A stretch of DNA of 64,000 nt from Chryseobacterium sp. (GTDB lineage Bacteria > Bacteroidota > Bacteroidia > Flavobacteriales > Weeksellaceae): assembly GCA_031286615.1 (NCBI GenBank), contig JAITUA010000015.1, forward strand, positions 62,001 to 126,000, read 5' to 3'. Position 1 is the stretch's first letter. Every line of letters starts with the position of its first letter. A model generated the notes under the pieces. That model saw nothing but the letters and a program-made list of their open reading frames with translations, searched no databases and had not been told where the DNA came from. The translations under genes and the position numbers were made by a program. Positions 8,629-16,762 of this stretch are shown piece by piece.

Positions 8629-10299
8629 ATGAAGAAGATCAATGCTAAATCTCCACTGGGAATTTTCTTAATTGTGATTGTTCCTTTGGTTATTATCCTG
8701 ACGTATTCGGGAATCAGATTAGACTTAACAAAAGAAAAAAGATATACACTTTCAGATAACACCATCAAAGTATTGGAGTCCGTTAAAAAGCCTCTGACCG
8801 TTGAAGTGTATCTGGAAGGAGATTTTCCGGCAAGTTTCAAACAGCTTCAGAGCGAAACGAAATTCATGCTGGAAGAATTCAGAAAAATAAATCCGAAGAT
8901 CGATTTTAAATTCATCGATCCGATTAAAACAAAAATGTCTCAGGACACGCTGATGGCTATGGGAATGCAGCCGTCTATTCTTCCGGATGTAAAAGATGGA
9001 AAGATCTCACAGATCACCCTTTTCCCATACGCTGTAATCAAACATGGAAATGATGGTGTTTCTATACCGTTGGTAGTACAACAGGCAGGAATTGATGCCG
9101 ACCAGCAGTTAACAAGATCTATTGAAGGACTGGAATATAACCTTGTTTCCAACATTAAAAATATTACAGCCGCAAAAAGAAAGAAAATCGGAATTCTGGT
9201 TAATCATGATGAATTGAACCCGGATGAATTCCAGGGATTTGTACAGCTGGCTATGGAAAACTATGATGCTGGACCCATTATTCCTAAAAACCAGACTGAA
9301 CTTTCATTAGAAGATATTCCTTTATTAAAGCAAATGAGTGCTTTAGTGATTGCAAAACCCAGAAAAGCTTTTACGGATAATGAAAAAGTAATTCTCGATC
9401 AGTACATCATGAATGGAGGGAAAACACTTTGGATGATTGATGCGGTAAATGCTGAGATGGATACTTTAACAAGATCCAAAAAAGTAATGCCTTTCCCTGT
9501 TGATATTAATATGACAGACTTCTTTTTCAATTATGGATTGAGAATTAATCCGGCTTTGGTAAAAGACGTTAAAAAGTTTGCCCTGTTAAGACTGGTTACA
9601 GGAGAAGTGAGTGGAAATCCACAATACACAAGCCTGCCTTGGCCGTATTATCCGCTTGGAATTGCTGAAAATAATAACCCGGTCACAAAGAATATTAACC
9701 CTGTAAAATTTGAATTCCCGACTTCTATTGATACTTTAGGAGGAAGAAAGAATATCAAAACAAAAGTTCTTTTTGAATCCAGTGAAAGAACATTGTTGAA
9801 ACAGGTTCCGAATTATGTTGATCTGAAAGAAATTGCAAGCGTAGACAGTCTTGGACAAATGGAAAAACCAAGTACACCGAAGATCTTCGCTGTAGCATTG
9901 GAAGGAAAATTTAATTCTGCCTATGCATCCAGAATTGAAAGAAAATCTTACCCCGGATTCAAAACTTCAAGCCCGGAAAATAAAATGATCGTTATTGCAG
10001 ACGGTGATGTGGGAAGAAATAAGGTGATCAAAGGCAAACCACTTCCATTAGGAGTAGATCTGTTGACGAATGAGCAATTTGGAAACGAACAGTTCCTTAG
10101 AAATGCCCTGGATTATCTGTTGGATGACAGCAACCTGATGGAACTGAGAAACAGAAACATTGAAGAAAGACTTCTGGACAGACAAAGAATTACTGAAGAG
10201 AAATCCACATGGCAGTGGCTGAACTTACTGCTCCCATTGGTGATTATCGGTCTTATCGGAGGATTATTCTTCTGGTTGAGGAAAAAGAAATTTGGATAA
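8629..10299 (+). CDS. gldG: Gliding motility ABC transporter auxiliary protein GldG
   Basis: This is a 556-residue protein with an N-terminal membrane helix (about residues 11-30), a large extracytoplasmic part of the GldG/ABC-type_uncharacterised family (RLDLTKEKRYTLSDNT near the start), and a C-terminal membrane helix (LNLLLPLVIIGLIGGLFFWL) followed by a short Lys-rich tail. It sits directly behind gldF. It is thought to be the extracytoplasmic component of the GldAFG transporter. Many non-gliding Chryseobacterium strains keep these genes. Confidence 0.92.
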   Translation: MKKINAKSPLGIFLIVIVPLVIILTYSGIRLDLTKEKRYTLSDNTIKVLESVKKPLTVEVYLEGDFPASFKQLQSETKFMLEEFRKINPKIDFKFIDPIKTKMSQDTLMAMGMQPSILPDVKDGKISQITLFPYAVIKHGNDGVSIPLVVQQAGIDADQQLTRSIEGLEYNLVSNIKNITAAKRKKIGILVNHDELNPDEFQGFVQLAMENYDAGPIIPKNQTELSLEDIPLLKQMSALVIAKPRKAFTDNEKVILDQYIMNGGKTLWMIDAVNAEMDTLTRSKKVMPFPVDINMTDFFFNYGLRINPALVKDVKKFALLRLVTGEVSGNPQYTSLPWPYYPLGIAENNNPVTKNINPVKFEFPTSIDTLGGRKNIKTKVLFESSERTLLKQVPNYVDLKEIASVDSLGQMEKPSTPKIFAVALEGKFNSAYASRIERKSYPGFKTSSPENKMIVIADGDVGRNKVIKGKPLPLGVDLLTNEQFGNEQFLRNALDYLLDDSNLMELRNRNIEERLLDRQRITEEKSTWQWLNLLLPLVIIGLIGGLFFWLRKKKFG

Positions 10300-10306
10300 A
10301 AAATAA

Positions 10307-10339
10307 AAAGGTCCGGAAGAAAGTATCTTCCGGACCTTT
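10307..10339. terminator. Bidirectional terminator between gldG and a convergent gene
   Basis: A 14-bp inverted repeat (core AGGTCCGGAAGA / TCTTCCGGACCT, loop AAGTA) has A-rich sequence on the left and TTTTTAT on the right. It can serve both gldG and the convergent serine hydrolase gene. Confidence 0.88.
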
Positions 10340-10350
10340 TTATATCTGGC

Positions 10351-11583
10351 TTATAGTTTCAATTGATATTTCTCCAATACATTCCAGATCCCATAAAAGG
10401 CATCATTTCCCTTCTTATCTGAGAAATTGGTATTAAAGATCATAATCCTTCCCAGATTATTTTTAGGGTCAAAAAACAGCATAGACATTACTCCCGGATC
10501 ACCTCCGGTATGGCCAATATAACCCGTATAGCCAAAACCCATAAAGATTCCTGTATTATAAGATTCGCTGTAAGGATTTTTGTCGTTTCTTTCCTCGAAA
10601 TTGGACTCGGTAAGCTGTGGCATAAAATATTCTTTATAGCTTTTCTGAGTCAGAATTGTTCCTTTTCCATTATAGCCTTTGATAAGTTCGGTTAAATACT
10701 TGCTCAGGTCATTGATACTCGTAATAAAGCCTCCATCCGGATATGTTGCAGATTGATAATAGGGAAGAGGAGTGTCTGGGTTTTCATACAGCCTGGAAAA
10801 TTGTGAAAATTTTACTTCATCAAATGACCAGCCTGAATCTTTCATCTGTAAAGGTTTCAGGATATATTCTTTTGTGAAATTGTTAAATGTTTTTCCGGTA
10901 GCTTTTTCAATAATAAAGGCTGCCAGAGCAGTTCCTACATTTGAATATTCATAGATTGATCCCGGTTTATGGGTAGAGAAACTGTTTTTATTCCATTTTC
11001 CGTTTTCTGCCAGCACATTTTCTAAAAATACAGACATTGGAATTATAGAATCTGCAGGATTGAATATCTGCTCATCGTCAAAATTGAGTTTTACACCATT
11101 CAGATTCTGATCAGGTTTCAGAAAATAATTTTTAGATAAATAAAATTCATTGTCCAGAATAGATGAAGTATGAGTTGCAAGTTGACGAATGGTAATCAGT
11201 GTTTGAGGAAAATTAGGATTGGCTGTTTTAAAAGGTACATATTTTTGAACAGGATCATCCAGATTCAATTTTCCCAGTTCCTGGGCTTTAAGAAGAGCAA
11301 TTCCAACAAATGTTTTGGAAACGGATGCTATATTTTGTATTGTATTTTCAGTATAAAATTTCTTTGCTTTTACATCTGAAAAACCAAATCCCTTTTGATA
11401 CAAAGTCGACTTTTCATTTACAATTGAAACCGCAAACCCGTTGAATAAGCCTTGCCGGTATATTTTGTTGACATCCGCATTCAAAGAATCTCTGACACCA
11501 TGATTAGTATGATGAACAGCTCTCATTGAGTGGCATGATATCAATATCCATGAAATTACCATTAATAATAAAACCCTTCCCAT
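10351..11583 (-). CDS. Serine hydrolase lipoprotein, class C beta-lactamase-like fold
   Basis: This is a 410-residue protein of the beta-lactamase (PF00144) family. It has a lipoprotein signal ending LISC (C17), so it is probably anchored in a periplasmic or outer-membrane leaflet. The nucleophile motif SxxK is S87-V-S-K90, a YSN motif lies in SIYEYSNVGTALAAF, and a HTGG motif (GHTGGDPGVMS) occupies the KTG position. These enzymes are mostly D-amino-acid peptidases or esterases. True beta-lactamase activity is not implied. It is monocistronic, with the terminator shared with gldG. Confidence 0.85.
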   Translation of the reverse strand: MGRVLLLMVISWILISCHSMRAVHHTNHGVRDSLNADVNKIYRQGLFNGFAVSIVNEKSTLYQKGFGFSDVKAKKFYTENTIQNIASVSKTFVGIALLKAQELGKLNLDDPVQKYVPFKTANPNFPQTLITIRQLATHTSSILDNEFYLSKNYFLKPDQNLNGVKLNFDDEQIFNPADSIIPMSVFLENVLAENGKWNKNSFSTHKPGSIYEYSNVGTALAAFIIEKATGKTFNNFTKEYILKPLQMKDSGWSFDEVKFSQFSRLYENPDTPLPYYQSATYPDGGFITSINDLSKYLTELIKGYNGKGTILTQKSYKEYFMPQLTESNFEERNDKNPYSESYNTGIFMGFGYTGYIGHTGGDPGVMSMLFFDPKNNLGRIMIFNTNFSDKKGNDAFYGIWNVLEKYQLKL

Positions 11584-11648
11584 ATGTTTTTAATAATAAG
11601 ACACTTGGTAAGGTTATTTTGTTACAACTGGAAGTGTTTAAAAAAAAA

Positions 11649-11674
11649 AGACTGTCCCAATTCTGGAACAGTCT
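11649..11674 (-). terminator. Terminator for the hypothetical gene at 11827-12465
   Basis: The stem AGACTGT / ACAGTCT (with one internal mismatch) is followed on the minus strand by a run of nine T. It lies about 150 bases downstream of the minus-strand stop at 11827. The rest of the 243-base gap holds nothing I recognise. Confidence 0.7.
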
Positions 11675-11826
11675 CTATTTTATTTTTTCTGAGATTCAAT
11701 TTGTAAAGTACTGACAGCAATCTCCAAAATAATTTGTAAGATCTCTAAATTCCGGTTTCAGTTATAAAAAATTGAGTTCACATTTATATTCAATAATATT
11801 TGAGATTGGTACAAAAAAACTATAGA

Positions 11827-12465
11827 TTACTTTTGATAGGCTTCTTTCGGAAGTAAAGCAGCAGTTCTGTAATAACTGATGTCAGTAGAAATCTGTGCCT
11901 GAAGATCCTGAAAGGTGTCATAATCATAATGAACCCAATTTTCTTCATGGTCGGGATCTGGAGTCTTGTCTACAGCCAGTTCAAGCTTTCCGTCTTCCTG
12001 ATAGCTGCATTCTATAGCGGCATATTTTTCACCACTTTCATCCTGGGTGTACCAGCATTTTATGGTTCTTTCAAGCTGTGGTTCATGGGTTTCGTTATCG
12101 ATGACCTGAGAACAGATAAAATTTTCAGGATCGTCCGTTTTGAAAACGGTTTTAGAAATTAGAGGCAAATCATCTACGGATAAGGAATACAATTTATTGG
12201 TAGAAATAATAAAACCTTCGGCAGTTTCTTTTTTTTCAATATCAAAAAAGTCAGATTTTTCCTTAAGATATTCTACTACATTCGCCTCGTCCTCTTCGTC
12301 ACTTAAAAAATAATTGATGTTGTAAACACTGTCTTCGTTGATGAATTCAATTTCTTTTAGGAAATCGGAACCCTCCACATAATAATACAGATGATATTCG
12401 TTTAGCTTCACAGCTTTACTTTTAGAGATGATTTCTCCAAAAATGTTTTTGTACACTTTTCTCAT
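11827..12465 (-). CDS. Hypothetical protein, acidic, 212 residues
   Basis: I do not recognise this protein. It has no signal peptide or membrane segment and is strongly acidic, with many Glu and Asp residues (for example SDEEDEANVV and DPDHEENW), and is therefore likely cytoplasmic. Its acidic, soluble, orphan nature resembles immunity or SMI1-type proteins, but no motif proves this. The ATG at 12465 is the natural start. It has its own terminator at 11649-11674 and a 111-base gap from the DUF4268 gene upstream. Confidence 0.65.
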   Translation of the reverse strand: MRKVYKNIFGEIISKSKAVKLNEYHLYYYVEGSDFLKEIEFINEDSVYNINYFLSDEEDEANVVEYLKEKSDFFDIEKKETAEGFIISTNKLYSLSVDDLPLISKTVFKTDDPENFICSQVIDNETHEPQLERTIKCWYTQDESGEKYAAIECSYQEDGKLELAVDKTPDPDHEENWVHYDYDTFQDLQAQISTDISYYRTAALLPKEAYQK

Positions 12466-12576
12466 TTTTAATCACGTTATTTAGTTTCATCTATTAGTTT
12501 AAGTGGTATCGCAAAGATAAGTTTTCTTTTTTTATCTAAGCCTGAAGTGTAAAATAGTATTTATTTCGTAAGTATT

Positions 12577-13005
12577 CTATATATCCTTTATAAAATCCTC
12601 ATATTCATAGTAAAACCTTTCGAAACCGTCCATTTTGTCCACAAAAAATTCAAAAATTTCTTGCCAGGTATTTTTGTTGAAAATAGAAACATTATGCTTT
12701 TCTATCCATATTCTACTGATAATCTTTCCGTTATCAAGCGTAAAATATTCTTCTTTATGAAAATCTCCGGTGTAATCTTTTAAGATATCTTCCAATGACC
12801 AGATCTTTTCATAATAGGCGTTTCTGAAAATTTCGTCCTTCATTTCGATATCCAGAGAAACTTCTGCTTTTTTATTGTCGGCAGAAAATTTAAATGCCAT
12901 ATCCTTGATTTTGGTATCATAAAGAATCCATTTTCTGGGAAATGATCTTCCAAAAGCTGTCCAAAATTCCTTTTTTAACTGCTGTGCCTCTTGTTTACTG
13001 AACAT
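12577..13005 (-). CDS. DUF4268 domain-containing protein
   Basis: This 142-residue protein begins MFSKQEAQQLKKEFWTAFG and contains the pattern of DUF4268: FPRKWILYDTKIKDMAFKF, AEVSLDIEMKD, ENGK/ISRIW-like strand and a C-terminal FFVDKMDGFERFYYEYEDFIKD helix. The function is unknown, although DUF4268 domains also occur in nuclease-like proteins. A longer reading frame extends to 13110, but the extra 35 residues are hydrophobic and not family-like, so I chose the ATG at 13005. Confidence 0.75.
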   Translation of the reverse strand: MFSKQEAQQLKKEFWTAFGRSFPRKWILYDTKIKDMAFKFSADNKKAEVSLDIEMKDEIFRNAYYEKIWSLEDILKDYTGDFHKEEYFTLDNGKIISRIWIEKHNVSIFNKNTWQEIFEFFVDKMDGFERFYYEYEDFIKDI

Positions 13006-13179
13006 ATGGCAAACATAATGATTTAATAGGAGAAAGGCAAAAATGTGGTACTGAAACCGTAAAATTACGGATAAGCCGGATAAGCAAAAATACGTAAAAG
13101 CAGAGCTCAAATTTGCACATTCATCTGTTCACCATCTCCTCTTTTTCAAATGTTAAACAATTTTCTTATTTTTGCTGTA

Positions 13180-13587
13180 ATGCTTTCAAAAAAATCTCAA
13201 TATGCGTTTAAGGCGCTTTCATATCTTGTAGAAAAAAGAAATGAAGGGCCAATACTTATTTCTGAAATTGCGGAACACAAAAAGATTCCTTTAAAGTTTT
13301 TGGAAAATATTCTGCTTGAACTTAAAAAAGCGGAAATTCTTGACAGTAAAAAAGGAAAGGGTGGAGGATATTTTCTGAAGGAAAAACCTGAAAATGTAAA
13401 ACTGGCAAAAATCATTCGTTTGGTAAATGGCCCTATTGCCATGCTTCCTTGCGTAAGTCTGAATTTTTATGAAAAATGTGACGACTGCAATGAAGATCAC
13501 TGTGGACTTCACGATGTTCTGATAGAAGTCCGGGATGCTTCGCTGAATATTCTGGAGAAAAAAACTTTAATGGATCTGGTCGACTGA
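13180..13587 (+). CDS. Rrf2 family transcriptional regulator with four cysteines
   Basis: This is a 135-residue winged-helix regulator. The N-terminus MLSKKSQYAFKALSYLV and the recognition region IPLKFLENILLELKKAEILDSKKG are typical of Rrf2 proteins (IscR, NsrR, CymR). C91, C100, C103 and C108 (C-x8-C-x2-C-x4-C) could bind an iron-sulfur cluster, so it may sense iron-sulfur status, NO or sulfur supply. The start at 13180 removes ten atypical residues from a longer frame. The next genes, a small ORF and a TauE/SafE exporter, and the operator-like motif 24 bases after its stop suggest it controls sulfur transport. Confidence 0.88.
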   Translation: MLSKKSQYAFKALSYLVEKRNEGPILISEIAEHKKIPLKFLENILLELKKAEILDSKKGKGGGYFLKEKPENVKLAKIIRLVNGPIAMLPCVSLNFYEKCDDCNEDHCGLHDVLIEVRDASLNILEKKTLMDLVD

Positions 13588-13610
13588 CCTGATCCTTTTT
13601 TTTGAATTAA

Positions 13611-13653
13611 TAGTCTACTTTTTTTGTAGGATAAATATTTTATCAGATATTTG
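13611..13653 (+). promoter_or_regulatory. Operator-like motif and promoter before the small ORF and TauE/SafE gene
   Basis: TAGTCTA-N8-GTAGGAT at 13611-13632 contains an inner inverted repeat (CTAC-N7-GTAG). It is followed after 13 bases by GATATTTG (13646-13653), one base off the -7 consensus. A TTTG at 13623-13626 may act as -33. The same motif occurs upstream of the JmjC-like gene (5788-5809). It is a plausible binding site for the adjacent Rrf2 regulator. Confidence 0.5.
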
Positions 13654-13675
13654 CAGTACTTCAAATGAATAAACT

Positions 13676-13867
13676 ATGATTTCAAAAGAAGAGGCAAACC
13701 AATTACAAAAGCTTACACTCACCATGACTGCAGTGCATTCTGATGCTGCATATCGTATATCTGATAATATTTCCTTGTACAGAAGTGCAGAAAACATACG
13801 ATCGTTAAATGTCTTTATTCTCAATGTGACAGATAATCAGGAAGTACAGACTAAAACGGGTTTTTAA
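13676..13867 (+). CDS. Small hypothetical protein between Rrf2 and TauE/SafE genes
   Basis: This 63-residue reading frame starts with ATG shortly after the operator-like motif and stops one base before the TauE/SafE start codon, an operon-like arrangement. The product (MISKEEANQLQKLTLTMTAV...) is hydrophilic with no signal peptide. I recognise no family. The close spacing supports it as a real gene, but it could be a translated leader. Confidence 0.5.
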   Translation: MISKEEANQLQKLTLTMTAVHSDAAYRISDNISLYRSAENIRSLNVFILNVTDNQEVQTKTGF

Positions 13868-13868
13868 T

Positions 13869-14756
13869 ATGGTGATTTCAAGAAAAATTCAGGTAAGACT
13901 TAATATCCTTTTTGTGACAGCAGTCATTATATCTATTGCTGTTTTTTCAATGTATGAGCTGGGATATCTGGAAGAACTGCAGACCATTCTGGCAAAAGAT
14001 AATTATATTTTTTACTGGATGCTTCTGGTAGGGGTTTTTGCCGAAATTGTGGCAGGATCAATGGGAATGGGATATGGAGTGATCTGTACTACCACACTTT
14101 TGCTTTTGAATATTCCACCGCATATTGTAAGCGCAAGTATCCATTCAGCAGAAAGTTTTACAACAGCAGCGGGAAGTCTCAGCCATATCAAACTGAAAAA
14201 TGTCAGCAAAAGTTTAGTGAAGAAACTTGCAGTGCCGGCAGTTATCGGGGCTGTTATTGGTGCGGTAAGTCTTACTTACCTTGGAGAATATTATGCAAAG
14301 ATCACCAAAACACTGATCGCTTTTTATACTTTATATCTCGGGATTCAGATTTTATCGAATGCTTTCAAAGAAAAACAAAGTAAAGCATTGAAAAGGAAAA
14401 CCAATCTTACCAGACTGGGAGTGATAGGAGGTTTTATAGACTCTTTCGCCGGAGGTGGATGGGGCCCTCTGGTAACCGGAACGTTGATTAAAAATGCTTT
14501 CACCCCAAGATTTGCCGTAGGAAGTTCTACCGTAGCCAAATTTATCCTTACCCTAACGGCCGCCGTTACCTTTTTCTTTACCCTGGGAATCCAGCACTGG
14601 AATATCATTCTTGGCCTTTTGATCGGCGGAATTATTACCGCTCCTTTTTCAGCTATGCTTACGGCAAAGCTTCCTGTGAAGAAAATGTTTGTGATTATCG
14701 GAACATTGGTGATTGTGATGAGTTCTATAACTATTTATAAATCAGTTTTTAATTAA
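13869..14756 (+). CDS. Sulfite exporter TauE/SafE (TSUP) family protein
   Basis: This 295-residue membrane protein has about eight hydrophobic segments and the duplicated TSUP pattern: an N-terminal block GVFAEIVAGSMGMGYG and a second block GVIGGFIDSFAGGGWGPLVTG. TSUP proteins move sulfite, sulfonates or other small sulfur-containing anions across the inner membrane. Its link to an Rrf2 regulator supports a sulfur-related substrate, though the direction and substrate are not visible in the sequence. Confidence 0.88.
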   Translation: MVISRKIQVRLNILFVTAVIISIAVFSMYELGYLEELQTILAKDNYIFYWMLLVGVFAEIVAGSMGMGYGVICTTTLLLLNIPPHIVSASIHSAESFTTAAGSLSHIKLKNVSKSLVKKLAVPAVIGAVIGAVSLTYLGEYYAKITKTLIAFYTLYLGIQILSNAFKEKQSKALKRKTNLTRLGVIGGFIDSFAGGGWGPLVTGTLIKNAFTPRFAVGSSTVAKFILTLTAAVTFFFTLGIQHWNIILGLLIGGIITAPFSAMLTAKLPVKKMFVIIGTLVIVMSSITIYKSVFN

Positions 14757-14844
14757 AAATTATGCTTTATATTGAAAAATAAAGGGCGTAAAAAGATATT
14801 CGGTTTTGAAAATATTTTACTTTTACATCACTAAATATTAGAAC

Positions 14845-15135
14845 ATGAATTTACATATCATTGCACTTTTTAAGTTTAATGAAAATTATTTGATGGATGC
14901 GGTAGAGCTGTTTCAGAACCTTGTGAAAGAAACAAGAAAAGAAGAAGGCTGCCTGCAGTATGACCTTATTGAGGATAAAGATAATAAAGGGACTTTCTTC
15001 CTGATCGAGCTTTGGGAAAGTGTAGAGCATCACAACAGACATAATGGTCAGGATCACCTTTTGGATTTCCGTAAAGATGCTTCCAAAATCATGGAGAGCT
15101 CTGCAGAAGTTTATAAAGGATTTAAGATATATTAA
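14845..15135 (+). CDS. Antibiotic biosynthesis monooxygenase (ABM) domain protein
   Basis: This 96-residue single-domain ABM protein resembles YgiN-type quinol monooxygenases. It shows the family core EGCLQYDLIEDKDNKGTFFLIELWES, the following HHNRHNGQDHLLDF helix and a final strand (VYKGFKIY). These small dimeric ferredoxin-like proteins oxidise quinols or bind heme. The exact substrate is unknown. It is monocistronic, with a terminator at 15207-15240. The segment 15136-15200 holds only a short imperfect AT-rich direct repeat. Confidence 0.85.
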   Translation: MNLHIIALFKFNENYLMDAVELFQNLVKETRKEEGCLQYDLIEDKDNKGTFFLIELWESVEHHNRHNGQDHLLDFRKDASKIMESSAEVYKGFKIY

Positions 15136-15206
15136 TTTAAAGAATTAAGAAATTATGAGATTAAGAAATTTTAGGCTTAAAGATTTTCCCAATTTCCTTA
15201 CAGAAT

Positions 15207-15240
15207 AAAAGGCGGTTTCAATAGGTTGAAACCGCCTTTT
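15207..15240. terminator. Bidirectional terminator between the ABM gene and the heme locus
   Basis: A 14-bp inverted repeat (core AGGCGGTTTCA / TGAAACCGCCT, loop ATAGGT) has A-rich sequence on the left and a T-tract on the right, between two convergent genes. Confidence 0.88.
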
Positions 15241-15274
15241 TATTAGAAAAAATAGAAAGTATTAAAATAAAAGT

Positions 15275-16567
15275 TTATTTTACGATTAGCTTTTTCGTCT
15301 CCGAATGACCACCGTAAGTAATTTTTACAAGGTAATTTCCTGATGTAAGTGTAGAAAGGTTCAGATCCTGCTTGTAGAATCCTGCCTGATTGCTGAGTTC
15401 AGCAGAATATACCTTTTTACCGGTAAGATCATAGACCTCTACATTTCCTTTGTTGCTTGCTTTTTCTTTAACATCAAAAAGAACCGTTACTTTTTTATCT
15501 GCTGGTGCAGGGTTAGGATAGATACCAAAAGAAGCTTTTTTTCCAACTTCAGTAATTCCTAGTGTTTCCGTAATTTTTTTGTATTTGAAATACATATTTC
15601 CTGTACTTGCTCCACCATTAGTCGTGAAGTACATTCTGTAGTAGTCGTTTCCTTTTTTCACATAGTATACCACATCACTTTTTACCGTTCCGATGCCTTT
15701 CCATGAGTGTCCCACAGTTGTAATAGCTGATGAGAAACTTGCATTGGCAGGGATTGTATAAGCTGTTGTAGCCTGTGTTTCCGGCTGCGTCATTGCTACT
15801 TTGATATTAGGGCTTTGGATGGCTCCGGAAAGCGGATACATCTGCACGCCCATATAGAATGTGTAATATTTTGTGAATACGAAATCCCATGCAGTTCTTG
15901 ACGGCTCAAGACTAGGAACTTTTGCACCGCTATCAAATGAGAAATAATTAAAATAAGAATCATCCGTTCCGTTAGCGAGTGTTCTTGTTTCTGTAGCGCC
16001 CCATGAAGTGCCATTCCATTTTGAATATTTAAAAGTATATCCTGCAAAGGCATCTTCAATAGCAAATTTGATGTACGTTCCTGAAGGGTATTTTAAAACA
16101 AAAATAGCTTTCCCCTGGATATGGTGATTCACCGGATTGTAAACTCCCCATCCTGTTGAAGGAATATTAGGGTTTGGAGAAGTCACAGGTCCCTGTTCAA
16201 AAGCTCCCTGACTCCAGTCAGTGGTCTGGTCCGGGTTATAAAGAGGGTCTCCCCATGACGCTTCATTGCTGATGCTGATATTATCCCAGTCTGCTAAATT
16301 GGTTGAAGCGGTGAATACTTCAATATCCTTCGCATCATTTATTCTTGATCCAAATGCATAGTTTGAATTTCTATAAAAAGCAACATCCCAGGTATTGGCA
16401 GGCTGAGAAACCATATTACCATCTGCAAGGTCTACAAATACTCTGTTTTGATATCCGCTCCCCATTGTCATATTTACCTGTGAGTATCCCAATGCATCAG
16501 TTTGTGCCAAAACAGTCTGCTGAACAGACATAGCCAATACTGAAGCCAATAATAGTTTTGTTTTCAT
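15275..16567 (-). CDS. T9SS-secreted protein with two HmuY-like domains (putative hemophore)
   Basis: This is a 430-residue secreted protein with a signal peptide at residues 1-21 (ending VLAQ) and a T9SS type A tail from about residue 345 (FGIYPNPAPADKKVTV...KKLIVK). Between them I see two HmuY-like units. Each starts with a strand plus a WDxxF motif (VFVDLADG...WDVAFYRN and FSFDSG...AWDFVFTKY) and ends with a Y/F-rich strand pair (GKAIFVLKYPSGTYIKFAI...YTFKYSKW and VVYYVKKGNDYYRMYF...MYFKYKKI). HmuY binds heme at the cell surface. The gene lies beside a heme-uptake operon and has a Fur-like promoter block at 16586-16639. Confidence 0.75.
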   Translation of the reverse strand: MKTKLLLASVLAMSVQQTVLAQTDALGYSQVNMTMGSGYQNRVFVDLADGNMVSQPANTWDVAFYRNSNYAFGSRINDAKDIEVFTASTNLADWDNISISNEASWGDPLYNPDQTTDWSQGAFEQGPVTSPNPNIPSTGWGVYNPVNHHIQGKAIFVLKYPSGTYIKFAIEDAFAGYTFKYSKWNGTSWGATETRTLANGTDDSYFNYFSFDSGAKVPSLEPSRTAWDFVFTKYYTFYMGVQMYPLSGAIQSPNIKVAMTQPETQATTAYTIPANASFSSAITTVGHSWKGIGTVKSDVVYYVKKGNDYYRMYFTTNGGASTGNMYFKYKKITETLGITEVGKKASFGIYPNPAPADKKVTVLFDVKEKASNKGNVEVYDLTGKKVYSAELSNQAGFYKQDLNLSTLTSGNYLVKITYGGHSETKKLIVK

Positions 16568-16585
16568 AACTTATTTTTTAAATCC

Positions 16586-16639
16586 TTATTTAGAATGATT
16601 CCACAAAAATATATAATTATTTTTAATGATTCTAAATAA
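16586..16639 (-). promoter_or_regulatory. Fur-like promoter block, copy 1
   Basis: Inverted arms TTATTTAGAAT (16586-16596) and ATTCTAAATAA (16629-16639) flank a minus-strand -7 element TATTTTTG (16611-16604) for the T9SS HmuY-like gene. About 54 of these bases differ from the block at 17580-17633 at only three positions. The location in a heme locus suggests iron control by Fur, which is inference. Confidence 0.6.
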
Positions 16640-16704
16640 AAACATGATTTTTATCGTGTTTTTATATTAATTGTCCTTTTGTTTACATAAAATATGGACA
16701 CAGA

Positions 16705-16734
16705 AAAGCCGGAAGGAATGATCCCGCCGGCTTT
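16705..16734 (-). terminator. Terminator after the second T9SS cargo gene
   Basis: An 8-bp GC-rich stem AAAGCCGG / CCGGCTTT with a 14-base loop lies 29 bases beyond the minus-strand stop at 16763. The T-tract is short, so termination may be partial. Confidence 0.6.
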
Positions 16735-16762
16735 AAAAAGGCAAATAATAGTCTAATAAACC

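Noticed and set aside
13006-13110. N-terminal extension of the DUF4268 gene
   Set aside because: The extra 35 residues are hydrophobic and unlike the family; the normal family start MFSKQEA is at 13005.
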